In this document: piece by piece, positions 43,268 to 53,640 of the stretch
How the letters are laid out: each line of letters starts with the position of its first letter
Numbering within the stretch: the first letter of the stretch is position 1
NCBI RefSeq assembly: GCF_910592395.1
Contig: NC_088314.1
Span: 14,880,001 to 14,944,000, forward strand
Reading direction: 5' to 3'
DNA length: 64,000 nucleotides
DNA from: Lineus longissimus
Taxonomy: Eukaryota; Nemertea; Pilidiophora; Heteronemertea; Lineidae
Notes under the pieces: model-generated
What the model saw: only the letters and a program-made list of their open reading frames with translations
Database searches by the model: none
Told to the model about the DNA's origin: nothing
Made by a program: the position numbers and the translations under genes

Positions 43268-45002
43268 GACAAAAAGAAGAAAAGTAATGCTCAGAAGCAA
43301 AGAGAATACTGTGAGAGGCTCAATGCTGATCCAGAGAGAAGAAGGCTGAATCTTAAAAAGAAGAGGGAAAAATACAAAGAAGACAAAGTATCTGGAACGA
43401 GAAAGCTCATAAAGGACTTGATTAAACGGGAGCAGCGAGCCAGGAGAAAAGAATGGAAAAAACATCAGCGAACTACACCCCCCCAAAAAAACATGGCTGA
43501 GTTGATGACGCCGCCAACAAGCCCGGACGCAGAAAACCCACCTAACGTTAATCGATCAAGGTAAATATTTGCATTACACTAATTTAGAACTTCAGTGAGC
43601 TTTAAAGTACCATATGTTTAATCAAAACCCTGAGTAATATGATGACAATATAGGTCAAATCGCGAAATTGAAAAACGACAGTGGCCCTTTTTTATTGCAT
43701 AAGCAAACCAGGTGTGTGCCCAAATGGCAGGAAAACACTCGATCCTATGCACCAAGTGAAATTACTTTGTAACTTTAATTTCAGACAAATGGTTAGAGGA
43801 CGACAGAAGGTGGCTGCCTCAAGATCAAAAGCGAATACAGAACGGGAGTTGCTGACAGGACAACTTGATAAACAGATCAAACTGACCAACAAATACAAGA
43901 TGTGGAACTCAAGGCTGAAGAACAAGATGATGTCAGGAGCTATTCAGACAGGAACCCAAAGTCCAAGAACCAAAACACGAAAGTTGCTGAGATGTCTTAA
44001 TGGGGAGCCCTCCAGGCCTCTCAATTACATAATTCCTACACCGTATAACGGTGTAGGCCGTACAGGATGTCCCCAAATTATATTTTTTTCTTTCTTTTTT
44101 TAAAAAAATAATATGACCCCCCTGAAGCGTTTTTTGACCCCTAACATAACCAAATCTCATCCAAATTGCCTAATTTTATAGTTTTACCCTAAAATTATGA
44201 TTTTTCAGGTGTATGTAGTGATATCAGTCACTAACTTTGATTTATGATGTCGCTGTTCAGGCAAATTGGCGCGATGAAATGTCCCCAATAAGCTAAAAAG
44301 CAAAAAATCATGTCGCCCAAAATAGGCTAAAAAAATACAGGGTGTAGAGGTCTCCACCTAATTGAAAGGCCTGCCCTCAAAGTTAGATAAACTCAGGAAG
44401 ACTCTGGACTTTCATCATTCTATCCTAAAAGATCCAAAGGACAGGTTGGCACAATCAGCAGATGAAAAAGAACGGCAAGCAATTGTTCGATTCTGTACAG
44501 GATCTCTGGTACAAAGGTACAAATTAAGAAATCTGGCACAGAGTACAACTGGTCTTTCCCAGCGACGTTTGTATGGTAGTAGCTATCACCAAAAATGTCG
44601 TAGTAGAGTATTAAATGCAGAAAGGAAGAAAGAAGCACATGACTTCTCCTTGCGCGATGACGTAAGCAGAATGACGACTGGCATCAAGAACACTGTTACT
44701 CGAAACCAAGAAAAAAAGCAGCGTAGAATATTACAAGATACTATAAAAAACATTCACAGAAAATTCATTTCTGAAAAGGACTATTGTCTGTCCTATTCAT
44801 TCTTCTGTAAACAGAGGCCATTTTGGGTTTGCCCTCCAAAACCAATGGATCGTTTGTCTTGCCTCTGCAAAACGCATGAGAACTTTCAATTTCTTGTCGA
44901 AAAGTTGTTTGCGCTAAAGTTGATACCCTCAAACAATGTAGAGGAAATAGTTGGTTCAGTAACCTGTAGGCCCAAAGAAATGTCAAATGACTCCAAGGAA
45001 TG
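43268..45002 (+). pseudogene. T2 transposase-like gene, N-terminal half
   Basis: First half of a second unfamiliar transposase-like gene, named T2 here. Exon 1 (43268-43560) follows ATTTCAG and encodes a basic region (KKKKSNAQKQREYCERLNAD) ending at a GTAAAT donor. Exon 2 starts at 43785 after TTTCAG, in matching phase (NRSRQMVRGRQK), and encodes a coiled coil (KANTERELLTGQLDKQIKL); its 3' end near 44035 coincides with a small hairpin (CCTACACCGT/ACGGTGTAGG). The next coding block (44362-45002) contains a helical region, YKLRNLAQSTTGLSQRR, then SYSFFCKQRPFWVCPP and DRLSCLCKTHENFQF, a Cys-rich pattern characteristic of this family, and ends at ECSY where hAT-1B was inserted. The second half is at 49866-51134. 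Confidence 0.55.
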
Positions 45003-45358
45003 CTCATACAGTGTCAGTCAGGAAACGGGCGTGACTGCGCCGGCGCCCGTAAACGCTCGTAAAAAATATTTTCTGGAGTGATTCATTGTGCCCGTCGACA
45101 ACCTACCGGCGCGACCAAGATACCGCCCGTAATTCTGCTTTTTACCAGCTTTATCACGCCCGCCCGTTCCCGAGAATCGCTCTCAACCGCTTTTCACCAT
45201 TCCAACCACACTGCCGCCATCATGCATAATTAGAACGCTTCCGGGTTTCCCCGAGGTTTCCCCGGAGTGACGTCATGACTGGCGTAAACTTTCAACCAAT
45301 CAGAATCGCGCTTAATATTATAAGCAGGTGAAGGTTGCGACCATGTGCGGTCGACACA

Positions 45359-48300
45359 ATGAAATTAAAAACATTTCTATCCTGGCCAATCAACCACGAA
45401 GGGTTTGGCTACAAACTTTCCGATGACAAAGAGACATCTTACATTGCAAAATCTGCAACAAATTCGACCGATTTATCAAAGCCAAGGGGCTAGTGAGAGG
45501 ACGAGTGCTTTATGAGTTCAATAAATATTTAGAAGGTGGGTCGTTTTTCTATGCTCGATCGCGTTTCATCGGTCCAAAAGTTATCTTCGGCCGATATGCA
45601 TCGAAAAATCATGCTACCAATCGAACTGAAATAATGTTTATTTTATGTAGCATCAATGATATCAAGAAGATAATCGCCGTTTTTGGCAGGATAGTATGGA
45701 TTGTCAGCGATGGTTGGAACCACGTCGTCTGCATCGTCTGCACCCGTTTCATCACATGGCGTCTGTTCCCTATCCTGATTGGCTCTTCGACAATGTTTTG
45801 TAAACAGAGCCATGAGCCATGACCACGTGGATTGTGGTGTTGCTTGACAAGTACTAGAACTTATAATATCAATCAAAATCGATTCTTTAGGTTCCTTCTT
45901 TACATGAATTTCTGATAGATTTTTAACACCTAGGCCTCCATTCATTTTCATGACACAGATTATTTATACTAAACAATTTTTGGTAGGTGGTTATTTTATT
46001 TACTGTGTATATCTTTCTCAGGTGAGGATGATGTAACAAAGATCTTACTTTTTTTAGGGACAACAAACATCACCAAAGATGCTGTCACGAAGCATGTGGC
46101 CAAGGGTCCACATAAGTATGCTCAGACCCTGCAGGCAGCTGATGCGGAATCTGAACCAGGGGCTACAGCTGGTGGTGAAAAAGGGATCATCCTCCTCCCC
46201 CAAAGCAACCTAGGATCGATGATGCAATCCGAAAGCAAGCACTGGAAGGATATCACAAGCTCTTCAATACAGCATATCTGCTGGCACTTGATGCCTTGCC
46301 CCTTAAAAGTAGGTGCATTTCATTCATTGACATTGTCAATGTTTGTTATTATGCAAAGATGGATTTGATTAAATCAACTTTGTGTTAGAGTAATGTTATT
46401 GTTAGAGCACCACGAATTGAAAAATATGACCACCATCCTTGAAGACTATTACAGCTGCTTACCAAAACCAAACTTTAGTGCTTGTTCTCACTATGTCTTA
46501 TATAACAAACTAACTAGAGCGAGATTAGTTTGTCTTTGAACACGATTGTCTGTGATTTATTTTCAAGTCAGAGAATGTGTTTGATAACTTTTCAGCATTC
46601 AAGACCCTGATAAAAGCCCAGAAAGTCAATGGGGTGAAGCTGTTGAAAGGAGTCCAGGATGCTAAAAAGGCGAAGGAGTTTCTTTCATACATAGCAGACA
46701 GTATGCGCCGAAAGATAACCAGTCTGATTGAAGCAGCCAATGCATTTTTCTGTTTAGCTGATGGCAGCCAGGCAAGGAAGACTGGATCAGAAAAAGAGTT
46801 GGTATACATCAGGTTGACACGTTTTGGACAAGCAGTCTATTATGCAGTTTCCCTTGAAGACATGGATCAATATGGAGACGCGACATCAGAAAATGTCAAA
46901 AGAGCAATCGATTCAGCCTTTGTGAAAAAACTCGCAGTCACAGATGAAACGTGAGTATACATGCAGTTGGCCTAAATCCTCTGCATTTTGTCTGAAGTTA
47001 TGCCTTGCCCTGTGTTGATCAGGTTGAGAAGGGCCTAGCCTGAGGTTCCTTAAAATTCCTTCATACCCAAGACCTTTGAACACAAGCATATACCTACATC
47101 TAGTATGACAACAATTTGTGGATGGTTGTTTGTATTTTTTGTAGTGTTGGTATGCGTTTTTAAAACACTGCTTTAATTTATTTCCAGTTACAAAACCAAA
47201 TTGGTGGGCATGACAGCAGATGGTGCCAGTGTCAATTTCGGCTGTAAACAGGGTGTGCTCACAAAGATGAAAGAAGAACGACCTTGGCTTGTGCTGACTC
47301 ACTGTGTCCTGCATAGAGTGGAATTGGCACTGTCGGATTCATTAAAGAAGGAAAGGACATTCAAAGACTTATCTGGTTTTCTGATATGTTTGTACTACCT
47401 TTTCAAAAGAAGTGGTAAACTGAAACATTGTTTCAAGGAAACATGCAATGCTCTCAATGTTAAACCATTCATCTTTCCAAAGGTGCATGGCACCCGATTT
47501 ATTGCACACACTAGGAGGGGCTTAGATCATCTTCTGCGGAATCGGGTTCCCCTAGGGTTAACATGTGAAAACATGAAGGCAACTGCACAACAGGAAAATA
47601 AACCAGTGAATGCAAAACTCCCTGGTGTGCTGAAGCGCTTGCGAGATTTTCGGTTCCTCACTCAGTGTAGCTTCCTTAAGCATGCGATTGATATTGTAGC
47701 CAAACTTTCCCTGCGTTTGGAGAAGTCACAGTTGATGGCGTTTGAGGTCTGGCCAGAAATTGATTTAGCACTGAGTAGAATTAATGATTTGGTTGAAGAT
47801 CCATCAAGTGGATTACCTCAAGATGGTCACTTGAAATCCTCTAGCGTAGATTTTGTCTATTCAGGTGCATCGTCCTCAGTTGAATGTGAATTACCTCAAG
47901 TTGTGGGGAATGAGCCAGTTGTGCTGAAGCTGGACCAGTGCACATACTTGACAGAAAATAATCATCCAGGTCTTCTTTTTGGCAGCTTCCAAAGGATTTT
48001 GAATAGGATGACAGAGTGTTTGACCGAAAAATTTGAGTCCTTCCATGGTGACACCTACCAAAACATGCATTGGATAGATCCAGCGAACTGGAAAGAAATA
48101 GCAGAGGATGACCTTGAAAGCATCAACGCCTTCGCCACCATGTTCGAAGAGCCCCTAAATGTCCAAGGATTTGATCGTTCATTAGTCAAGAGAGAGTGGA
48201 AGGACCTGCGGATCATGCAAAGAAGTTTCTACAGCAAATGCTCTTGCAAGGAACTCTGGCGAAACGTTTCTAGCTACAGAAGTAAGTCGTTCCCTAACAT

Positions 48301-48844
48301 CATTATGCTAGTTAAAGTGGTTGTCTGTCTCGGTGCTACAACCGGAACGGTTGAGAGTGGGTTTAGCCATCTCAATGCGATGTTGAGTGACAGACGTTTG
48401 CAGACCGGCCACTCGACCATGGGCAATATGCTCATAATCAAATTGAATGATGGCTCCTTCACTGCCAAGGAGAAGGAAGAAATTCTCCAGGAGGCAGTGG
48501 AGGCTTACATGACGAAGAGAAGGGTACTTAGAATGGAGCATCCTACTACTTGCAATTCTCTGTCAGTGACTGGTAAATCTTTGGTTGATCTCTCTATTCA
48601 GGACAGTGATGATGAGGATGACGAGGATGATGAACCCAGGGTCAATGCAGCATCTGATGACGAGTCTGATGCAGATTCCTTCATGTCTGATGTAGATGAG
48701 TTTGACTGGCATGACGACGAGCCGCTGGGTGATGATGAAGATACCCTCTATGAGATTGACATACAGCCCTTCTCATATGTCCTTGACCCAGACCATGGCG
48801 ATGCCCCAGATACTTCCATCCTGCAGCAGCCAACATTATACTAA
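45359..48844 (+). CDS. hAT-1B transposase, four exons, mostly intact
   Basis: Exon 1 (45359-45535) starts MKLKTFLSWP; a frameshift near 45445 precedes the finger cysteines (HCKICNKF). Exon 2 (46058-46308) holds the finger histidines (KHVAKGPH) and has a frameshift in a C-run near 46190. Exon 3 (46595-46950) encodes KAQKVNGVKLLKGVQ and TGSEKELVYIR without damage. Exon 4 (47188-48844) is open for about 550 codons: MTADGASVNFG, THCVLHRVELALSDS, KVHGTRFIAHTRRG, a long helical insertion, then the hAT dimerisation motif (GTVESGFSHLNAML) and an acidic tail (DSDDEDDEDDE). Splice phases match the four hAT-1A exons. AATAAA is at 49137-49142. The first acidic catalytic residue is not obvious to me; hAT assignment rests on the DG, HCxxHR and ESGFS motifs and on the ends of the element. 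Confidence 0.75.
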
Positions 48845-49735
48845 TACTACTACTAAAGCAACTGTAGGCCCTATTGTACTGTAGGCCTACTCGGTACTGA
48901 TGACTAGTTGTTATATTCTAGTATTCTTCCATGTGCAAATTGCACTCCATTGTAATTCAAATTGTATGTTTTGTTTCAGATGATTATCTATAATTTTAAT
49001 ATTTCATGTTTGTTTCTGTTCACCATTGTTCTCATCTCTGTTCAGTGAATGGAATGTTGTCAAGTTTTCATATTTTACAACCACTGACTTGCCTTATCAT
49101 AATCAAGTGAGTAATCAAGTCAAGTGAGTAATATTGAATAAAGTTATTTGTTGGTTATTAATTCCTTAAACCATTCTTATTTTATTTCAACCAAAGTCAC
49201 TTGACACCAGGACTGGACACTTCTATTCAATAATTCATCAATGCCCAACTTTGTAATAAAAATCCATAAAAAGAATGACAAAGACTGGGTATGATTAAAT
49301 CAATCTTTATTTCCCTGCTCTACACTTGATGTGCTGCGACTCCAGATCCCTCACCTGTGCCTTGGCCTGGCCCCCTCACACTTAGGCCATAAATGACACA
49401 GCACTAGCAGTGAGTGAGTTCATAGCAAGAATGAGACTCAAAGTGATTTGATGGTTCTGACTTGAGACAGGCTGCTCACTCTTGACACTTGCTCTCCATT
49501 GTCTGAATGTCATTGATGTCCTTGCTGATACTAGTTGTGGTAGTGATCACTTCAAGCTTTCTATTAAGTAATACTAAATAGTATCTACAGCATATGATTT
49601 ACAGCAGTTGTTTGTATGAGAATGACTGTTGACATGCAACTTGGAGTCAAAGACAAACTTTTGCTTATCTTCTTAAAAATGCAGTTGAAGCCCTACCAAA
49701 ATATTGTTCTGGACTTGAAATAGCAGGAGTGAAAC
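48845..49735. other. 3' non-coding region of hAT-1B
   Basis: Non-coding sequence between the stop codon and the right subterminal repeats. It contains the polyadenylation signal AATAAA at 49137-49142 and nothing else I can support. Confidence 0.5.
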
Positions 49736-49865
49736 GTCTTGGTGGCGGGAGTGATTCACTCCCCTGGGGTGCATCTGGGAAGTGATTTTTTATAGCTCCA
49801 GTGGCAAATCCACGGGAGTGACTGATAGCTCCCGAGGAAAAATCTCTTGACTGACACTGCTCATA

Positions 49866-51134
49866 TGATCAGCGTCCCAATTGTAAAGGTAGAAAATACC
49901 CCATTTTGGGACAACCAAATGATATAAAGGTGACATACCCACACAGTGGTGTTTGAAGAAAGTAGACTATGAAAAAGATGGTCAGAAATTGGTGTCCACC
50001 ATCACTGCAAAGGAAGCAATCGAATCTACTGAGCTTGAATTGGTCAATTCATTTCAAGAAAGCCTGCCCAAAATCAAAAAGTATATCTTTAATATAAAAT
50101 GGCAATACAAAATCTACAGAGAAATTCGACAAAACCTATCGCCTTCAGAATGCCTAATTCATATCGATTTCGGCGAAAACTACAATTGTAAATACGCAGA
50201 AGAGATCCAAAGTGTTCATTTTGGTGGATCCCATCAACAAGCTTCGCTCCACATTGGTGTGATGTATGTGTTGAAAGATGGTAAACAACAGGTAGTTCCA
50301 TTTTGCACAATCTCTGCCAATCGTCAACATGACCCCCTGGGATTTGGGCCCACCTTGACCGAATTCTTCAGCTCCTGAATCGTGAGTATCCTGCTGTTAA
50401 AATACTGCATTTCTTCAGCGATGGCCCAGCCACTCAGTACAAACAGAAAGGTAATTTCTACATGCTGTCTACAGAAACATTTAGGAGAGAGTTTGATTTA
50501 GTGAACTGGAACTTTTTTGAGGCCGGGCATGGCAAGGGTGCCCCAGACGGCATTGGAGGAGCAATCAAACGTACAGGCGACAGGTTGGTATCCCATGGCA
50601 AGGATATCCCAGATGTGAAGTCTCTATACGAAGAGCTTCTTGCAAATGAAACCCAAATAAAGCTCTTCTTTGTGGAGAGTGAATCCGTTGACAGGTACAC
50701 TGATGCACTCTCAGCATTATCAATCCAAACCGTGAAAGGAACCAAACAAAATCAAATGTCGAGACGTAAGCTGCGTCTGTCAACATAGGCATGGAACATT
50801 GTCCTGCCCTTGTTTTGACCTCAAAGATATTGACTTAGTATCTGAAGGGCAATATATACCAGCAGACATGGCAGATCATCCCGTTGTTCAAGACCAAGAA
50901 ATCCCATCCTCTCCTGTTGTTCAAGACCAAGAAATCCCAACCTCTTCTGAGTTGAAAGTGTCTCTACTTGGGTGGATTGGTATTGGGCCTTTTAAAGCAA
51001 GCATGAATGTGGAGGGTTTGTATCTCTTGGTGAAGTTTGATCTGAATAACGGGAATTCCCGTTTCTTCATTGGTCAGGGTGTTGATGTTTCCCAAGGAGG
51101 TAGTGCAAGAGACAATGGTATTTGTGAAGTGTAA
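49866..51134 (+). pseudogene. T2 transposase-like gene, catalytic core and C-terminus
   Basis: Continuation of T2 after hAT-1B. It begins in a Cys pattern (NCKGRK), shifts frame near 49940 and enters WCLKKVDYEKDGQKLVS, FQESLPKIKKYIFNI and then IHIDFGENYNCKYAEEIQSV (Asp codon 50166-50168). After a frameshift near 50375 come FFSDGPATQYKQK (Asp codon 50420-50422) and FFEAGHGKGAPDGIGGAIKR (Gly-His at 50525-50530), then VSHGKDIPD. Frameshifts near 50785 and later lead through a decaying C-terminal part to about 51134, where an open frame still reads WIGIGPFKASMNVEG. The direct repeat GTTGTTCAAGACCAAGAAAT at 50883 and 50916 is a 33-bp duplication. DFxxN, DG and the D after GH look like a catalytic triad; inference. 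The family has no name I can give. Confidence 0.55.
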
Positions 51135-51522
51135 TTCATGAGACCATACAAGACCACCACCAACACGTTTGTATGGTCAGATGTTTTTGACCAACACCTG
51201 GTAGATTTTCAACAAATCTAATGGTGTGTTCACACTGGATGCGAATTGAAACCGAATTCCGTAGAACACTCTCCGGAATACGAATTGGTTAATCCAGTTT
51301 CAGAACGGTCGCGTCACACTGGCCCGAATACGCATTCAAATCGGTTGAAAACGCGCCACACCCAAAGCGTACTAACGACGCGGCATCTATAAATACATCA
51401 GTTAACTAGTTCGGAGCACTAGTTCCCGCGGTCAAAGGTCACTTTCCATGCTTTCCAAGATGGATGCCCCCATAAACCTTTGACATGAAAACAGGGATCA
51501 TTATCGTTTTTATCTTCAATTC

Positions 51523-52740
51523 GTGAGAATTTTGTTGATGCATTTGCAGTTCACCGCACAGAGGCAACATCGTAGGATGCGAAGGTTGCATCATTTGGGC
51601 AGGGTTCGCCGCAGACGCTTTGAACAACGCCAGAATAACCAGAGACAAAACTTCATCATGTTCTTGGTGATAGCTGCTGCAGCCCAGGAAATGCATAATG
51701 GCCTGGCCAACCCTCGTCGAATGTGGGTGAAACGTCGCCTTCGCAATTATTGGGAAGAGTTTTACCACGGTGATCTGTGGGAGGCATCAGATTTGAGGGA
51801 AAACCTCCGGATGTCACGAGGTACTTTCGAGATAATATGTGAGCAACTCCGCCCGTCCATTGAGAAGCAGGATACGCGACTTCGACGACCTGTTCCTCAT
51901 CCTGAACGCTTGGCCGTGACCCTGTGGAAATCGGCCACGGTAATCGAGTACCGATCGCTGGGGCAAAAGTTTGGGCTTGGTCGTTCAACTGTTTCTACAA
52001 TAGTGCATGACACTTGTCGGGCAATTTGCGAAATTTTGAGGCCAATCTACATCAAATTTCCAACTGGCGAGAGACTCAATGGCATTGTTCAAGGCTATGA
52101 CAGGACTTGGGGCTTCTCGCAGTGTGTCGGCGCAATCGATAGTATGCATGTCCCTATCAAAGCACCGCATATTAATCCAGCAGATTACTATAACCGCAAA
52201 TTTTATCATTCTGTAGTGTTGCAGGGGACCTGTGATTTCAACTATCGATTCATTGACATTTACTTTGGTTTTGCCGGTCGTGCACATGACGCAAAAATCC
52301 TGGCCAATTCTGGCCTTTACAAGATGGCCATATCTGGACAGTTGCTTCCTAATCAGCCTCGTGTTATTGCTAACCACAATGTACCCCTTCTCATAATAGG
52401 AGATCCAGCCTATCCTTTGTTACCGTGGTTAATGAAACCGTTTGCACACAGGGGACATCTGACAGCAGCACAAAACCGTTTCAATTACAGACTCAGCCGG
52501 GCTTGAATGACAATTGAGAACACTTTTGGGCGCCTAAAATCCAGATGGAGATGTTTGCTGAAAAAGAGTGATTTTCAATCTGAAAATGTCCACCACATTG
52601 TTACCGCATGTTGTGTCTTGCACAATGTCTGTGAAATTCACAATGAAAGATTCAATCCAAATTGGAGGGCTATATTAGCAGAGTATGAAGATGACGATCC
52701 ATTGGTAATGGAAGATCAAGATGTAGATGCAACGCAGTAG
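51523..52740 (+). pseudogene. PIF/Harbinger nuclease, one nonsense codon
   Basis: A continuous frame with one TGA at 52504-52506. The start at 51523 is the first ATG-type start in frame (MRILLMHLQF); MFLVIAAAAQEMHNG at 51658 is an alternative. Motifs: WEEFYHGDLWEASDLRENLRM, LGLGRSTVSTIVHDTC, then the DDE core GAIDSMHVPI, FAGRAHDAKIL and a Glu in [17 protein letters not shown]-terminal [15 protein letters not shown]. The order and spacing fit the HARBI1-like nuclease. The stop sits just before the Glu motif at a position where an Arg is plausible, so an Arg CGA changed to TGA is the likely lesion. Apart from that the gene looks intact. Its partner would be the Myb-like protein encoded on the other strand. 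Confidence 0.8.
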
Positions 52741-52985
52741 AATGTTAATGCCGCAAATGCAACACAAGATGCTCTTGTACGGTTTTTAAACCACTGAGCT
52801 ACATGTATCAAGAATCAAGTTGGCAAGGTGGGGTTTATTGGGGGGGGGGGAGATTACGCGTTGAAAAAAAAAGAAAACTTGAATTTGTACTTATTGTGGG
52901 TTACTCACTACTTGTTAGGGAACAAAGTTCAGTAGGACTAGAAGCAGGATGAAAGAAGTCTGACATGTCGGGATGTCTGAATTCA
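52741..52985. other. Gap between the two convergent Harbinger genes
   Basis: Short non-coding spacer with a run of ten G at 52840-52849. No terminator or further exon of the minus-strand gene could be fixed here. Confidence 0.4.
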
Positions 52986-53513
52986 TTAGGCCCTACATGA
53001 CAAGTAGACCCATAGGTTGATATGCTCACCAGAATCATCAAAGGTTGCAAAGGGGTCCTCTTCCGCTACATCAGAATGATCGTCATCCTGATCCAGATCC
53101 TGCTCGACTGGTCCTGAAGGGTTATCGTTAACATCAGCATGTGCAGCTGCAGAGCCAGAGGGGACCATGGTGTCGACAATGTTGACGGGACAATGGATCG
53201 GCCGTGCAGATAATACATCATTCAAAATCTCAAACTCTTCATTGTTTACGTTGTTCCGGCCAGAGGTGCCGGAACGCCCAAAGTTTGTCTTCGCTTTCGA
53301 CCAGTCTGACTTTAGAGATTTCAACTTATTTCTACACTGCTCTGGGGAGCGTTTGAACCCGCCCCTCACCTCCAGCAGTTCAGAAACTCTGCTGTAAATG
53401 GGCAAATTCCTGTGCATCCCCTGCAACTGCCCTTCCACGTCTTCATCTCGCCATATATTCAGCAGGAGCAGGATTTCTGCCCGAGTCCAGACACTCCCCC
53501 AATTGCTTGCCAT
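52986..53513 (-). CDS. Myb/SANT-like DNA-binding protein of the Harbinger element
   Basis: A clean 175-codon frame on the minus strand starting MASNWGSVWTRAEILLLLNIW. The tryptophans in W-T-R-A-E, LLLNIW and DW in SLKSDWSKAK, together with CRNKLKSLKSDW, are the trihelix/SANT pattern (Myb_DNA-bind_4 type). The C-terminal half is acidic (DLDQDDDHSDVAEED). A GTGAGC donor at 53029-53024 suggests that the codons after DDSG are intronic read-through and a further exon exists or existed. In Harbinger elements this second protein binds the transposon ends and helps bring the nuclease to them. No lesions are visible. Confidence 0.7.
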   Translation of the reverse strand: MASNWGSVWTRAEILLLLNIWRDEDVEGQLQGMHRNLPIYSRVSELLEVRGGFKRSPEQCRNKLKSLKSDWSKAKTNFGRSGTSGRNNVNNEEFEILNDVLSARPIHCPVNIVDTMVPSGSAAAHADVNDNPSGPVEQDLDQDDDHSDVAEEDPFATFDDSGEHINLWVYLSCRA

Positions 53514-53640
53514 GTTTCGGAGTGAAAATTGATCGAATATTGATGAAATAATGATGATTTTGACACGACAATGACTGAATTGATAGAAGTTTGGCGCAAA
53601 GAATTAACGGAAGAGGAAGTGCGCCGGGCGCATGCTGCAA

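Larger units (their letters stand above)
45009..49859 (+). mobile_element. hAT-1B: complete hAT element inside T2
   Basis: Ends CAGTGTCAGTCA and TGACTGACACTG (12-bp perfect inverted repeats), flanked by the 6-bp duplication CTCATA (45003-45008 and 49860-49865). The left subterminal region is rich in CGCCCG and CGGGCG motifs (45020-45170); the right one in GGGAGTGA/TCACTCCC and AGCTCC (49740-49835). The element is 4851 bp and carries one four-exon gene (45359-48844). With the element taken out, the two halves of T2 abut in a plausible Cys-rich segment. Confidence 0.85.
51222..53640 (+). mobile_element. PIF/Harbinger element with both genes
   Basis: A nuclease gene on the plus strand (51523-52740) and a Myb/SANT-like gene on the minus strand (53513-52986) are arranged tail to tail, the standard two-gene make-up of Harbinger elements. 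The left end may be near 51222, where GGTGTGTTCACACTGGATGCG begins after CTAAT; I could not find the matching right end, so both outer coordinates are estimates. A GC-rich segment with CGAATTxxG repeats lies between 51240 and 51390. Confidence 0.55.
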
